Source of the DNA: Halarcobacter anaerophilus
GTDB taxonomy: Bacteria; Campylobacterota; Campylobacteria; Campylobacterales; Arcobacteraceae
DNA length: 64,000 bases
Reading direction: 5' to 3'
NCBI RefSeq assembly: GCF_006459125.1
Contig: NZ_CP041070.1
Location: 1,736,001-1,800,000 of the forward strand
The position numbers were made by a program, and so were the translations under genes. Below the pieces are notes generated by a model that did not search any database, had not been told where the DNA came from, and saw only the letters and a list, made by a program, of their open reading frames with translations. Below are positions 1 to 7,941 of the stretch, one piece after another; within the stretch, counting starts at the first letter, position 1, and each line of letters starts with the position of its first letter.

Positions 1-2
1 TA

Positions 3-149
3 AACAAAAAATTACACCTTTTAGAAAAGATTAATTCAAGAGAATCATCTGAATTTGAAGATTATTATAAAAAAGGAGTAAATATCTTTTTAAATAACTT
101 TGAAAACTTCTTAAATAATGGCTCTTTATCCCTTGAAAAAACATATTAA
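3..149 (+). CDS. C-terminal end of an unknown protein (5' truncated)
   Basis: The reading frame is open from the window edge and closes with TAA at 147-149, giving 48 codons. The visible peptide is rich in Lys, Asn, Glu and Phe and ends in SLSLEKTY. It has no recognisable motif. It lies about 105 bases upstream of flagellin on the same strand, so it may belong to a motility or glycosylation locus, but that is only inference from position. The codon use (A/T-ending codons, Asn/Lys rich) matches the neighbours, which supports real coding. Confidence 0.5.
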   Translation, partial: NKKLHLLEKINSRESSEFEDYYKKGVNIFLNNFENFLNNGSLSLEKTY

Positions 150-254
150 AAAATAAATAATTTTTTTAAAGAGTAAAAAAATTAATGTTTTTACTTAATA
201 ATTGTTTAAAAAAGAAAATAATAAAATTTAATAAAAGCTTAAAAGGGGTCTAAG

Positions 255-1085
255 ATGCAAGTAAATAACAGTGTACAATATGATTCATCTGTCTATTTAA
301 ATTTAAATCAATCTCTAAATAGAATTTCAAGCGGTAGTCAAATAAATAGTGCTGCAGATGATCCGGCAGGATTGGCAATTGCAGAACAACTTAAAGTTGA
401 GAATTCAAGTATTGCCCAATCTATCGATAACGCAGTTAGCGGAATTGCAAATATACAAATTGGAGACCAAGCTTTAAGTGAACAATCATCAATTCTAGAC
501 CAAGTAAAAGAGAATTTACTGCAAGCTTCGACAGACACTACTTCACAAGAAGGAAGAGAAGCTTTATTAAATGATATTCAAGGCTTATTAGGAAATCTAA
601 ATAATATTGCAAGCAGTACAAATTATAACGGTGAAACTCTTTTACAAAATGCACCCGATGATACTTCTGCTTCACAAAGCTTACAATTTCAAGCAGGGGA
701 AAATGCAGAAGATATAATTGAAAGTGACTCTATCCAATCAAATACGGACGGATTGGGATTAGACTCTTTATTAAATCAAGATGCTTCAACATTTACTTCT
801 GAAAGTGCAAGAAACTTTTTAAGTAGTATTGATAGTGCTATTGACACCGTAAACAGTTATAGATCGGATTTAGGTTCAACTCAAAACCAATTACAAAGTT
901 CAGTAGGTAACTTAATGACGCAATATACTCAAACTGCAAATGCTACTTCTACTATTAAAGATGTAGATTATGCTCAAGAAGTTTCTAATTTTAGTAAACA
1001 AAATATATTAGCTCAAGTAGGAGCCTATGCTTCTGCTCAATCTAATAATATAAATCAAAATATTGTAAATAGATTATTAACATAA
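255..1085 (+). CDS. Flagellin
   Basis: Structural subunit of the flagellar filament, exported by the flagellar type III apparatus. The 276-residue protein has the conserved N-terminal D0/D1 helix region (about residues 1-130, with the NRISSG and ADDPAGLAIAEQL signatures) and the C-terminal D1/D0 region (about 220-276, ending NIVNRLLT). The variable surface domain between them is almost absent, giving the compact flagellin typical of Arcobacter. The ATG follows a purine-rich AAAAGGGG ribosome site. I saw no sigma-28 or sigma-54 box upstream, which fits the reported lack of both factors in Arcobacter butzleri. A strong hairpin follows the stop. FliW, the flagellin-binding assembly factor, is encoded 35 kb away in this window. 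Confidence 0.95.
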   Translation: MQVNNSVQYDSSVYLNLNQSLNRISSGSQINSAADDPAGLAIAEQLKVENSSIAQSIDNAVSGIANIQIGDQALSEQSSILDQVKENLLQASTDTTSQEGREALLNDIQGLLGNLNNIASSTNYNGETLLQNAPDDTSASQSLQFQAGENAEDIIESDSIQSNTDGLGLDSLLNQDASTFTSESARNFLSSIDSAIDTVNSYRSDLGSTQNQLQSSVGNLMTQYTQTANATSTIKDVDYAQEVSNFSKQNILAQVGAYASAQSNNINQNIVNRLLT

Positions 1086-1087
1086 AA

Positions 1088-1114
1088 AAACCTAAGTTAT
1101 TTTAACTTAGGTTT
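1088..1114. terminator. Bidirectional terminator between flagellin and the glycine-zipper gene
   Basis: A perfect 12-bp stem (1088-1099 with 1103-1114) encloses a 3-base loop. There is an A tract on the left and T-rich sequence on the right. It sits between two convergent genes and overlaps the stop of the minus-strand gene, so it can end transcription from both sides. Confidence 0.85.
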
Positions 1115-1676
1115 AAAATTCTATTGTATGATTGATTCTGACCCTGTTTATAGGTCTGTCGGTAATTTTGAAGTGTTTAACTCCATTATAAACAAAGTAA
1201 TTTTTATATCCGGTTATCATCTTTTTTTCTACTCTTTTAGGTTCATCATAACACTCAGTTCTTGTTTCATATCTATAAGCTTTATTATAAGCTCTAGGTT
1301 TATAATTTCTAATCTCATGAGCAACTTTTGCACCTAATAATCCGCCTACGATTTGAGATGCAACCCTTCCGTTGCCTTTACCGATTTGGCTTCCTAATAC
1401 TGCTCCTGCTGCTGTTCCTACTAAAGTGTCAATTCCCAAGCTATCATCATAACCTGAAGAGTAATATTGGTCATCATAATTATCTCGTACTTTATATTTG
1501 ACCTCTTCACATACTCTATTTGGTACTTTTTCATAAACATATTCATAAATAGGTTCAGAGTATGTAACTCTCGCATAGTCATAAAATCTGTCACCACCTG
1601 CATAAAGTGATGAGCCTATAACTATTCCAGAAAAAAAAGTCTTCTTAATTAAATTCAAAATTGTACTCTTAATCAT
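1113..1676 (-). CDS. Glycine-zipper 2TM domain envelope protein
   Basis: A 187-residue protein with an N-terminal hydrophobic signal-like segment (about residues 8-26). A Tyr-rich region follows, and then a glycine-zipper segment at about 83-121 with repeated small residues (GTAAGAVLGSQIGKG, then VGGLLGAKVAHEI). This is the pattern of the Rickettsia 17-kDa / YcfJ-like family of outer-membrane-associated proteins. The basic, Tyr- and Arg-rich tail after the zipper is also usual for this family. There is no lipobox cysteine in the signal region. Its precise role is unknown; related proteins are membrane-associated and sometimes stress-linked. It appears to be a single-gene unit ending in the hairpin shared with flagellin. 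Confidence 0.75.
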   Translation of the reverse strand: MIKSTILNLIKKTFFSGIVIGSSLYAGGDRFYDYARVTYSEPIYEYVYEKVPNRVCEEVKYKVRDNYDDQYYSSGYDDSLGIDTLVGTAAGAVLGSQIGKGNGRVASQIVGGLLGAKVAHEIRNYKPRAYNKAYRYETRTECYDEPKRVEKKMITGYKNYFVYNGVKHFKITDRPINRVRINHTIEF

Positions 1677-1715
1677 GATAACTCCTTTTCAACTGGTTAA
1701 AAAACCAGTTAATCT

Positions 1716-2018
1716 TTATTTCATAGCAGAAATATAACCAGCTAATGCTTTAATATCAGCATCTGATAATCTTGCAACTTGACCTTTCATTACACCTTTC
1801 ATAGCTCCACCGTAAGAACCGTCTTTGTATCCGTGTAATGCTTTTTCAATTTTTGCTGCATCCCAACCTTTAATAACTTGAGATTTATTTAATGCATGTT
1901 TTTCTGCATTTGCACCGTGACATGTTGCACATGTTTTAAATAGTGTTGCTCCATCAGCTGCGAATAGTGATGTTACACCTAATAGTGCCATTGCACCTAG
2001 AATTTTTGTTACTTTCAT
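1716..2018 (-). CDS. Periplasmic class I cytochrome c (c553-like)
   Basis: A 100-residue mono-haem cytochrome. An N-terminal signal peptide ends near the AxA-type site LFAADG (about residue 20). The haem site CATCH is at residues 30-34, and Met73 or Met77 in the GAMKGVMKG stretch is the likely sixth ligand. The C-terminal helix (LSDADIKALAGYISAMK) is typical of c553/c8 cytochromes. It should carry electrons in the periplasm, for example to a cytochrome oxidase. It lies upstream-to-downstream with a second haem protein and a two-component system on the same strand, but a gap of about 70 bases suggests its own promoter. Confidence 0.9.
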   Translation of the reverse strand: MKVTKILGAMALLGVTSLFAADGATLFKTCATCHGANAEKHALNKSQVIKGWDAAKIEKALHGYKDGSYGGAMKGVMKGQVARLSDADIKALAGYISAMK

Positions 2019-2090
2019 TTTTTACTCCTTAATTTTATAATACTAGAAGTATAAAATCAAATTGTGAATTGATTGTGGATATTAAGAGAG

Positions 2091-2420
2091 TTATTTCAAT
2101 TTGCCAAAGACTTTATACTCTTCCCAGTAAGTATCCAAAGCCTCCTGTAACTCTTTATTTGTAAGTTTTGTTTTCTCTTTTACGCCAAACCTTTTAATAA
2201 AAGCCTGAGGCATAATTGTAGTCTCTTTTGACGGATTTTTTAAATAATCCGTCATAGCTTTTTTTACATCTCTTTCACTGCTGTATTTAAGCAAATATCT
2301 ATAAAAATATTTATCAATAGAAACAGGTAGTTTGTTATGACACTTTAAACAATTATTTTCATAAACATCTGCAAAAGCAAAATTAAAAATAATTGTTAAA
2401 ATAAATAAAACCTTTACCAT
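2091..2420 (-). CDS. Small c-type haem protein with a CxxCH motif
   Basis: A 109-residue secreted protein: hydrophobic signal at residues 1-17, then a single haem-attachment motif CLKCH at 24-28. The rest (MPQAFIKRFGV, ELQEALDTYWEEYK) does not match a standard cytochrome fold that I can name. The start overlaps the end of the histidine kinase gene by 7 bases, so the two are translationally coupled. A cytochrome co-expressed with a sensor kinase could be a redox partner or a target, but this is inference. The family is best described as a cytochrome-c-like protein of unknown function. Confidence 0.7.
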   Translation of the reverse strand: MVKVLFILTIIFNFAFADVYENNCLKCHNKLPVSIDKYFYRYLLKYSSERDVKKAMTDYLKNPSKETTIMPQAFIKRFGVKEKTKLTNKELQEALDTYWEEYKVFGKLK

Positions 2421-3601
2421 TTTAGCTCCATTTTTGTTCCTTCATGAAGTTTTGAAGATACATCTATTTTAAAATCATACTCTTTTGCAATAATAGAAAC
2501 AATATTTAAACCTATTCCAAAACCGCCTACGCTGTTGTCAAATCTTACATATCGTTGAAAAAGATTCTCTATTTGTTCTTGTGTCATTCCTTTTCCCGTA
2601 TCCTCAATGCTTAAAGATGATTGTCGCAGATTTACTATAATTTTTCCTTTTATCTTATTATATTTTATTGCATTTGATAAAAAGTTATCTATGATTTTAA
2701 TCATTTTTTTTCTATCACAAAAAATAGTAACTTTTTCTTCAATATTCGCAATAATCTCAAGCTTCTTAACTTCTGCCAAAGTCCTGAAATACTCAACTCT
2801 TTGATTTGTTATAGCACTTAAATCCAAATATTCATTTTGAGAAATAATTTTATTATCTAAAGTTAAAAAAGTTAAATCTTCATAAATATTTGAAATAGTT
2901 TTTGCCCCAATATCTATTCTTTTAATCTTTTTTGCCAGTTTTTCATCAAGTTTAGTTATATCTATCATCTCAACATTTGAAATTATTGCACTAACGGGAG
3001 TGTTTAGTTCGTGAGTCGTATCTTTTATAAATCTATCCAAAAGATGTAAAGCATCTTTCATAGGTCTTAAAAAAAGTTTTAAAAGAAAATATCCCAACAG
3101 TGTCATAAAGAAAAAAGCAATTATTACAAAAACCGTAATCTCTTTTTCCAGCAAAATAAGCCATTGTTCATCATCAGGAATTTCCAGTACAACGTATTTT
3201 GCACCCAAATAGTAAGATTCAGGTTCTTCTATAAAATGTATTTTTGAGCCTGAAGTATAAACAACTCCGTCCAAATCCACATCTTTTGATTCCAATGTGG
3301 AAAAAATAAGTTTTCCCTCACTGTCATAAATAGCAGAATTAAACTTTTCGTCTCTTGGATAATACTTGTATTTATCAAAATTGATATGCAGGTTTTTTAA
3401 TCTGAAAACAAAATCATTGGCATACTCTTGCATCATAATTCTTTTTTTCTGAAGCATTAAATCTTTTTGAAAAGAGAAATATAAAAAGGAGATAAAAAAT
3501 AGAATTACAATAGTAAAAAAAGAGTATAGAGATAAAAATCCTAATAGTGTTTTTTTCTCACTTTGAGTTAAATCGATATCCAAGCTTTTTAAGACTAACA
3601 A
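2414..3601 (-). CDS. Sensor histidine kinase
   Basis: A 395-residue membrane kinase. Transmembrane helices lie at about 20-43 and 155-175, flanking a periplasmic sensing region of about 110 residues. The phospho-accepting His197 is in a THELNTP dimerisation box. The ATP-binding domain shows an N box (FLSNAIKYN), a G1 box (EDTGKGM) and a G2 box (FGIGLNIV). It overlaps the response regulator gene upstream by 44 bases and the haem protein gene downstream by 7 bases, so all three are one unit. The ligand is not evident. The association with haem proteins hints at a redox or respiratory signal, which is inference. Confidence 0.9.
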   Translation of the reverse strand: MLVLKSLDIDLTQSEKKTLLGFLSLYSFFTIVILFFISFLYFSFQKDLMLQKKRIMMQEYANDFVFRLKNLHINFDKYKYYPRDEKFNSAIYDSEGKLIFSTLESKDVDLDGVVYTSGSKIHFIEEPESYYLGAKYVVLEIPDDEQWLILLEKEITVFVIIAFFFMTLLGYFLLKLFLRPMKDALHLLDRFIKDTTHELNTPVSAIISNVEMIDITKLDEKLAKKIKRIDIGAKTISNIYEDLTFLTLDNKIISQNEYLDLSAITNQRVEYFRTLAEVKKLEIIANIEEKVTIFCDRKKMIKIIDNFLSNAIKYNKIKGKIIVNLRQSSLSIEDTGKGMTQEQIENLFQRYVRFDNSVGGFGIGLNIVSIIAKEYDFKIDVSSKLHEGTKMELKW

Positions 3602-4229
3602 TTCTATCTTTTCCTAAAATTTTTCTTAAATTTTTTATATATGTACGAAGGGAATTATCACTGTATTGCTCACCGTAATCCCACAAATAGTCATATATTC
3701 TATCATGTACCAAAACTTCATCTCTGTTTTGCAAAAAGAACTTTAGAAGCTTCTGCTCTTTAAAGTTTAACTGCACTACTTCACCCTCTTTTAACAGTTC
3801 ATTAGATGAAGTATCAAAAGTAATATTATCATCAATTGTAACAATTGTATCCTTACTTTTGGAAAACTCTCTTTTTATAATCCTTTTAACTCTTAAAAGA
3901 AGCTCTTTTAACTCAAAAGGTTTTCTTATATAATCATCACAGCCGCTGTCAAAACCCTCTTCTAAAGAACTCATCGAATTAAGAGAGGTAATAAATATTG
4001 CAGGAGTATTGTTACCCTCTTTTCTAAGATTTTTTAATAAATCAAAACCATTAATCAATGGAACATTAACATCAAACAAAAAAGTATCGAATTTTTTTTC
4101 GTAGATAGCTTCCAAAGCCTCTTCCCCGTCATAAACAGGAGTAACTTCAAATCCCTGCTCATCAAAATAATCAACAATTGTTTCACTTAATGTTAAGTCA
4201 TCTTCCAAAAGTAATAATTTTGTTTTCAT
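3558..4229 (-). CDS. OmpR-family response regulator
   Basis: A 223-residue regulator. The N-terminal receiver has the acidic pair Asp10/Asp11, the phospho-acceptor Asp53 (FLFDVNVP) and Lys103 (DDYIRKPF). The C-terminal winged-helix DNA-binding domain (about 130-223) ends with the wing sequence LRKILGKDRIVSLKKLGYRF. All catalytic residues are intact. It is the cognate partner of the overlapping histidine kinase. The next gene upstream, encoding a small secreted protein, is only one base away, so the unit is probably a four-gene operon. Confidence 0.92.
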   Translation of the reverse strand: MKTKLLLLEDDLTLSETIVDYFDEQGFEVTPVYDGEEALEAIYEKKFDTFLFDVNVPLINGFDLLKNLRKEGNNTPAIFITSLNSMSSLEEGFDSGCDDYIRKPFELKELLLRVKRIIKREFSKSKDTIVTIDDNITFDTSSNELLKEGEVVQLNFKEQKLLKFFLQNRDEVLVHDRIYDYLWDYGEQYSDNSLRTYIKNLRKILGKDRIVSLKKLGYRFNSK

Positions 4230-4230
4230 T

Positions 4231-4452
4231 TTATTTCTTTAGTTTCTTTAGATTCTCTTTATATTTTGCTTTCTCTTTTTCATTCATTGTAGGAACTCTG
4301 CTTTTTAACTCTTTATTAAATCTATTTAGATTTTTTTTCTGAACATATCCCATTATTTCTATTAACTCCTGGGTACTCATTTCCGAAAAATCATCTGCAA
4401 ATAAAGGTAAAGTTAACATCAAAAATAAAAAAGCAATTACAATTCTTCTCAT
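4231..4452 (-). CDS. Small secreted protein, DUF1104-like
   Basis: A 73-residue protein with a clear signal peptide (RRIVIAFLFLMLTLPLFA, cleavage near residue 19). A short charged mature part follows that contains FSEMSTQELIEIMG. This resembles the DUF1104 family found mainly in Campylobacterota, which often sits next to two-component systems. It is the first gene of the minus-strand unit, one base before the response regulator. It could be a periplasmic accessory or sensor partner, as small CpxP-like proteins are elsewhere, but no function is established. The family call is from memory of the motif. Confidence 0.6.
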   Translation of the reverse strand: MRRIVIAFLFLMLTLPLFADDFSEMSTQELIEIMGYVQKKNLNRFNKELKSRVPTMNEKEKAKYKENLKKLKK

Positions 4453-4579
4453 CTCTTCGCTCTAATAAATAATTTTTGTTATGATAACATAAAATTGTAG
4501 AAAAATAGTAAATCATCTTATATTTTAGTATTAATAAATTTGATTTATAATAGAATCTTAAAAAAATAAAAGAGAAAAA

Positions 4580-4867
4580 ATGAAAAAAACTATTATATTT
4601 TCTATATTATCAATATTTATACTTTCAGGTTGCTTTGGACAAGACGATTCAAAGCAGGAGTGGACTTCACTTATATATCCCGATAAAAACAATACAAAAA
4701 GAAGTAAAAAGTATGCTGTTTTCAGTACTTTAAAAGAGTGTAGAGAAGCCTCTATAAAAGAGCTTGAAAGATTGAACTTAAGTTCAAGAGGAGATTATAA
4801 TTGTGGATTAAACTGTAAATATCATGAAGGTATGAAAGTTGATATTTGTGAAAAACTGAGTAAATAA
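4580..4867 (+). CDS. Small lipoprotein of unknown function
   Basis: A 95-residue protein with a type II signal peptide: basic start, hydrophobic core and lipobox LSGC with Cys18 as the lipidation site. The mature part has five further cysteines (Cys59, then a cluster at 80-84 and one near the C-terminus), so it may form disulfides in the periplasm. It sits two bases before the ABC exporter gene and is probably co-transcribed with it. I do not recognise a family. Confidence 0.65.
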   Translation: MKKTIIFSILSIFILSGCFGQDDSKQEWTSLIYPDKNNTKRSKKYAVFSTLKECREASIKELERLNLSSRGDYNCGLNCKYHEGMKVDICEKLSK

Positions 4868-4869
4868 TT

Positions 4870-6651
4870 TTGCTCAAACCTATGGAAAAAATAGACCTAA
4901 AATATATTTGGAAGCTACTTCTTCATAAAAAAAGAGCCCTGCTCTTAGGTCAGTTTATTACGATTATTGCTATTTTAGTTAATGTTCCTATTCCTCTTAT
5001 GCTTCCTGCTTTAGTTGATGAAGTTCTATTGAATAAACCTGATTTTTTTATAAATTCGATTAATGAATATTTAGGAATAGGAAACTCTTTATATTATATA
5101 TTAATTGTTACAAGTGCCGTTGTTTTTTTAAGATTTATATATTTTATTTTAAATGTAGTTACAACAAAAATATTTACTTTTATTTCAAAATATATAACAT
5201 TTAAAATAAGAGAAAAACTGATAAAACATTTGGAAAAAGTCTCTATGAATGAGTATGAAAGCCTAGGAAGCGGTGCAATTGCAGCCAATCTTATTACCGA
5301 TGTAAATACTTTGGATAACTTTATTGTTACAAGTGCAAGTAAATTGGTATCTTCTGTTCTTACTTTGCTTGCCGTTTCTATTGTAATGATTGCAATAGAT
5401 CCTATTTTAGGTATTTTGATTCTTTTTATTCAACCTTTAATAATGTTATTGTCAAGAAAAATCTCACAAAAAGTGGGAACATTAAAAAAAATAGAGAATC
5501 AAGCTATAGAAAAGTTTCAAGATAATATTGGGGAATCTTTGGAGCTTTTTGGACAAATAAAAGCAAGCAATAAAGAGTCATACTTTTTTAATCAGGCAAT
5601 TAATAAAGCAAAAGATATACAAAAAACATCAAATGAATATAACTATAAAAGTGTTGCTTATGAAAGATTCTCTTTTACTATTTTCCTGATTGCTTTTGAA
5701 TCTTTAAGAGCAAGCGGATTAATAATGGTTGCCTACTCTGATTTATCAATCGGTATGATGTTTGCAATGTTTGGATATATCTGGTTTATTATGACTCCCG
5801 TACAAGATATTTTATCTATGCAGTATGCCTATACGACTGCAAACGCTGCACTAAAAAGAGTAAATAGAATATTAAAATTAAATACTGAAAAAAACGGAAA
5901 AGAGAAACTTAATAAAAGTAACAAAGGCATTATAATTGAGATTAAAAATCTAAACTTTTCTTATAATCTAAAAAAAGAGCTTTTAAGAGATATCTCTTTA
6001 AAAATAGAGCCTAAAGAGAAAGTAGCACTTATAGGAGCAAGCGGCAGCGGAAAAACTACACTTGCACAAATTATTGCAGGATTTTATACAAAACAAAGCG
6101 GAGACATCTATTATAATAATATCTCAATTGATAAAATAGATAAAAAGAGTTTAAGAAATGAGATTTTTTTGGTTTTGCAAATGCCTATTTTATTTAATAA
6201 CACTCTTAGATTTAATATTACAATGGGAAATGAAAATATAAAAGATGAAGAGATCTATAAAGCTATAGAAATAGCACAGCTTAAAAAAAGTGTAAATGAA
6301 ATGATAAACGGTCTTGATACTATTGTAGGCAGACATGGAATAAGATTAAGCGGCGGGCAAAGACAGAGATTATCTGTAGCCAGAATGATTATTGCAAACC
6401 CTTCTGTGGTAATTTTTGATGAATCGACATCTGCTTTGGATGTTCATACGGAAGCAAAACTGTTTAACAATCTAAAACCTGTTTTAGAAAATAAAACAGT
6501 TATTACAATAGCCCACAGATTAAGCACGGTAAAAAATGCTAATATGATTTATGTATTAGATAACGGTAAAATAGTACAAAAAGGGACTTCTAAAGAGTTA
6601 GAAGAGGAAGAAGGACACTATTTGGAATTTGTAAAAAGACAATTAATATAA
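4870..6651 (+). CDS. ABC transporter, fused permease and ATP-binding protein
   Basis: A half-transporter of the exporter type, 593 residues from the TTG at 4870 (an in-frame ATG at 4882 is the alternative; neither has a strong ribosome site). Residues about 20-320 form the six-helix type 1 exporter membrane domain. The nucleotide-binding domain has Walker A GASGSGKTT (about 389-397), the ABC signature LSGGQ (about 493), Walker B VVIFDES and the switch histidine in IAHRLST. It should act as a dimer in the inner membrane and export a lipid, peptide or drug; the substrate cannot be read from sequence. The Aat-like gene follows its stop directly. Confidence 0.9.
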   Translation: MLKPMEKIDLKYIWKLLLHKKRALLLGQFITIIAILVNVPIPLMLPALVDEVLLNKPDFFINSINEYLGIGNSLYYILIVTSAVVFLRFIYFILNVVTTKIFTFISKYITFKIREKLIKHLEKVSMNEYESLGSGAIAANLITDVNTLDNFIVTSASKLVSSVLTLLAVSIVMIAIDPILGILILFIQPLIMLLSRKISQKVGTLKKIENQAIEKFQDNIGESLELFGQIKASNKESYFFNQAINKAKDIQKTSNEYNYKSVAYERFSFTIFLIAFESLRASGLIMVAYSDLSIGMMFAMFGYIWFIMTPVQDILSMQYAYTTANAALKRVNRILKLNTEKNGKEKLNKSNKGIIIEIKNLNFSYNLKKELLRDISLKIEPKEKVALIGASGSGKTTLAQIIAGFYTKQSGDIYYNNISIDKIDKKSLRNEIFLVLQMPILFNNTLRFNITMGNENIKDEEIYKAIEIAQLKKSVNEMINGLDTIVGRHGIRLSGGQRQRLSVARMIIANPSVVIFDESTSALDVHTEAKLFNNLKPVLENKTVITIAHRLSTVKNANMIYVLDNGKIVQKGTSKELEEEEGHYLEFVKRQLI

Positions 6652-6661
6652 GGAGTTTATC

Positions 6662-7369
6662 ATAATTTACTATATTACTTTAGAAGATCTAAACAATGAG
6701 TATATATTAAAAAATGAGATTTACTCTAATATGACCGAGAATTACTATTGGAGTGATGATTTTTCTGCACAGTTTTATATGAAAGCTGCAGAGTGTGGAT
6801 TTATAACAACTTCGATGTATACGCAAAACGGTGATTTTGTTTTACTTCCTGAAATTCAATTTGAATATGCTGTTTTAAATTTTGATGAAATAATAATTAA
6901 TAAAAAAATAAAAAAATTAATTAAAGAAAAAAAATATATTTTCTCTGTAAATAATAGGTTTGAAGAGGTTCTTTATAATTTAAAAACTTATCATAAGGAG
7001 TCTTGGATAAATGATGACTATATCAAGATTTTAAAAAAGATCAAAATGATTAAAGAGCATAAACTAAATAAAGAGTTTAAGCTTCTAAGCATTGAAGTGT
7101 GTGAAAACGAAACAAAAAAGCTAATTTCAGGGGAAATTGGATACAAAATAGGAAAAACTTATACTTCTCTATCCGGATTTACTACTAGAGAGAAAAAATA
7201 TAACAATTGGGGAAAACTTCAACTTGTACTTTTAAACGACTATTTAAAAGAAAATGGCTATAAACTCTGGAATTTAGGGCATCCTCAGCTACAATACAAA
7301 ATAGATTTAGGTGCAAAAATATATAATAGAAATGATTTTTTAGCCAAATGGAAAGAGGCATTAAAATAA
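6662..7369 (+). CDS. Aat-like leucyl/phenylalanyl-tRNA-protein transferase homologue, probable ATA start
   Basis: The protein aligns along its length with Aat enzymes of the N-degron pathway. It has the region equivalent to LWPESLHISRS (here LLPEIQFEYAV), a conserved WI (SWINDDY) and the GNAT-like core (ISGEIGYKIGKTYTSLSGF). It ends LWNLGHPQLQYKIDLGAKIYNRNDFLAKW, against Aat's LIDCQ...HTASLGA. Identity looks low, so activity and substrate are uncertain. The frame is open well before the first ATG (6731). A perfect AAGGAG at 6650-6655, overlapping the exporter's stop, lies 6 bases before an ATA codon at 6662. There is no ATG, GTG or TTG in frame between the stop and 6731. Starting at ATA gives M-IYYITLEDLN. 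Confidence 0.65.
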   Translation: MIYYITLEDLNNEYILKNEIYSNMTENYYWSDDFSAQFYMKAAECGFITTSMYTQNGDFVLLPEIQFEYAVLNFDEIIINKKIKKLIKEKKYIFSVNNRFEEVLYNLKTYHKESWINDDYIKILKKIKMIKEHKLNKEFKLLSIEVCENETKKLISGEIGYKIGKTYTSLSGFTTREKKYNNWGKLQLVLLNDYLKENGYKLWNLGHPQLQYKIDLGAKIYNRNDFLAKWKEALK

Positions 7370-7457
7370 TTTATATGGCATATTTTGGTTATTTATTAAT
7401 TTTTAATAAGAATTGTCTCAAAAATGTCTCATTTTTAAGTTTCATCATAATATAATG

Positions 7458-7466
7458 TGTTATAAT
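7458..7466 (+). promoter_or_regulatory. Extended -10 promoter of the winged-helix gene
   Basis: TGT followed by TATAAT at 7461-7466, about 25 bases before the ATG. A second TATAAT lies just upstream at 7451-7456. No good -35 is visible, as is usual for this lineage. Confidence 0.5.
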
Positions 7467-7491
7467 TAAAATAAAAAAAAGCGAGTAAAAA

Positions 7492-7905
7492 ATGAGTAGT
7501 AATATTTTAACTATAGATTTAACAAAAGAGATGGAAAGATTTCTAAAAAGTAAATCAAAAGAGTTTAACTTATCTATAGAAGATACGTTAAAAGAGATTC
7601 TAAATCAACAAATCGACAGCAGAATTGATTTAGGGAAAGGTTTCTATTACGACAAAGTATTAAAAAAAGTTTTTGATAGAAAAAACCAAGATGTAGGTTT
7701 AACTAAAACGCAAATGGCAATTTTTAATACTATTTTAAAAAGTAAAGGAACTATAGTTGATGTAGAGGTTATCAAAAAAAGTGCATGGAAAGATAAAAAC
7801 ACTTCAATCTTTACATTAAGAAATATGATTAAACAAATAAGAGATAAAACTTATTACGGTTTAATTAAAAGTCACTCAAGTAGAGGTTATTCTGCAGGAT
7901 TTTAA
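7492..7905 (+). CDS. Winged-helix DNA-binding protein without receiver domain
   Basis: A 137-residue protein. Residues about 60-137 match the OmpR/PhoB-type effector domain: a beta-strand start, a helix with LTKTQMAIFNTILKSKGTIV, a recognition helix with FTLRNMIKQIRDK, and a C-terminal hairpin ending HSSRGYSAGF. The N-terminal 50 residues (LTKEMERFLKSKSKEFNLSIEDTLKEIL) look like a ribbon-helix-helix or coiled-coil dimerisation segment instead of a phospho-receiver. It is therefore probably a stand-alone transcription regulator, or a one-component relative of response regulators. It has its own promoter and terminator. Target genes are unknown. Confidence 0.7.
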   Translation: MSSNILTIDLTKEMERFLKSKSKEFNLSIEDTLKEILNQQIDSRIDLGKGFYYDKVLKKVFDRKNQDVGLTKTQMAIFNTILKSKGTIVDVEVIKKSAWKDKNTSIFTLRNMIKQIRDKTYYGLIKSHSSRGYSAGF

Positions 7906-7930
7906 GATACAGTTTAAAACTGTATCTTTT
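7904..7930 (+). terminator. Rho-independent terminator
   Basis: A 10-bp perfect stem (7904-7913 with 7919-7928) with a 5-base loop is followed by a T run. It overlaps the stop of the winged-helix gene and faces the convergent endonuclease gene. Confidence 0.8.
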
Positions 7931-7941
7931 ATCTAAAAAGT

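Noticed and set aside
150-254. Sigma-28 or sigma-54 promoter for flagellin
   Set aside because: No matching boxes were found; only AT-rich sequence and a ribosome site.
338-538. Minus-strand reading frame inside flagellin and similar frames inside other genes
   Set aside because: They lie antisense to well-conserved genes with no ribosome sites or recognisable products.
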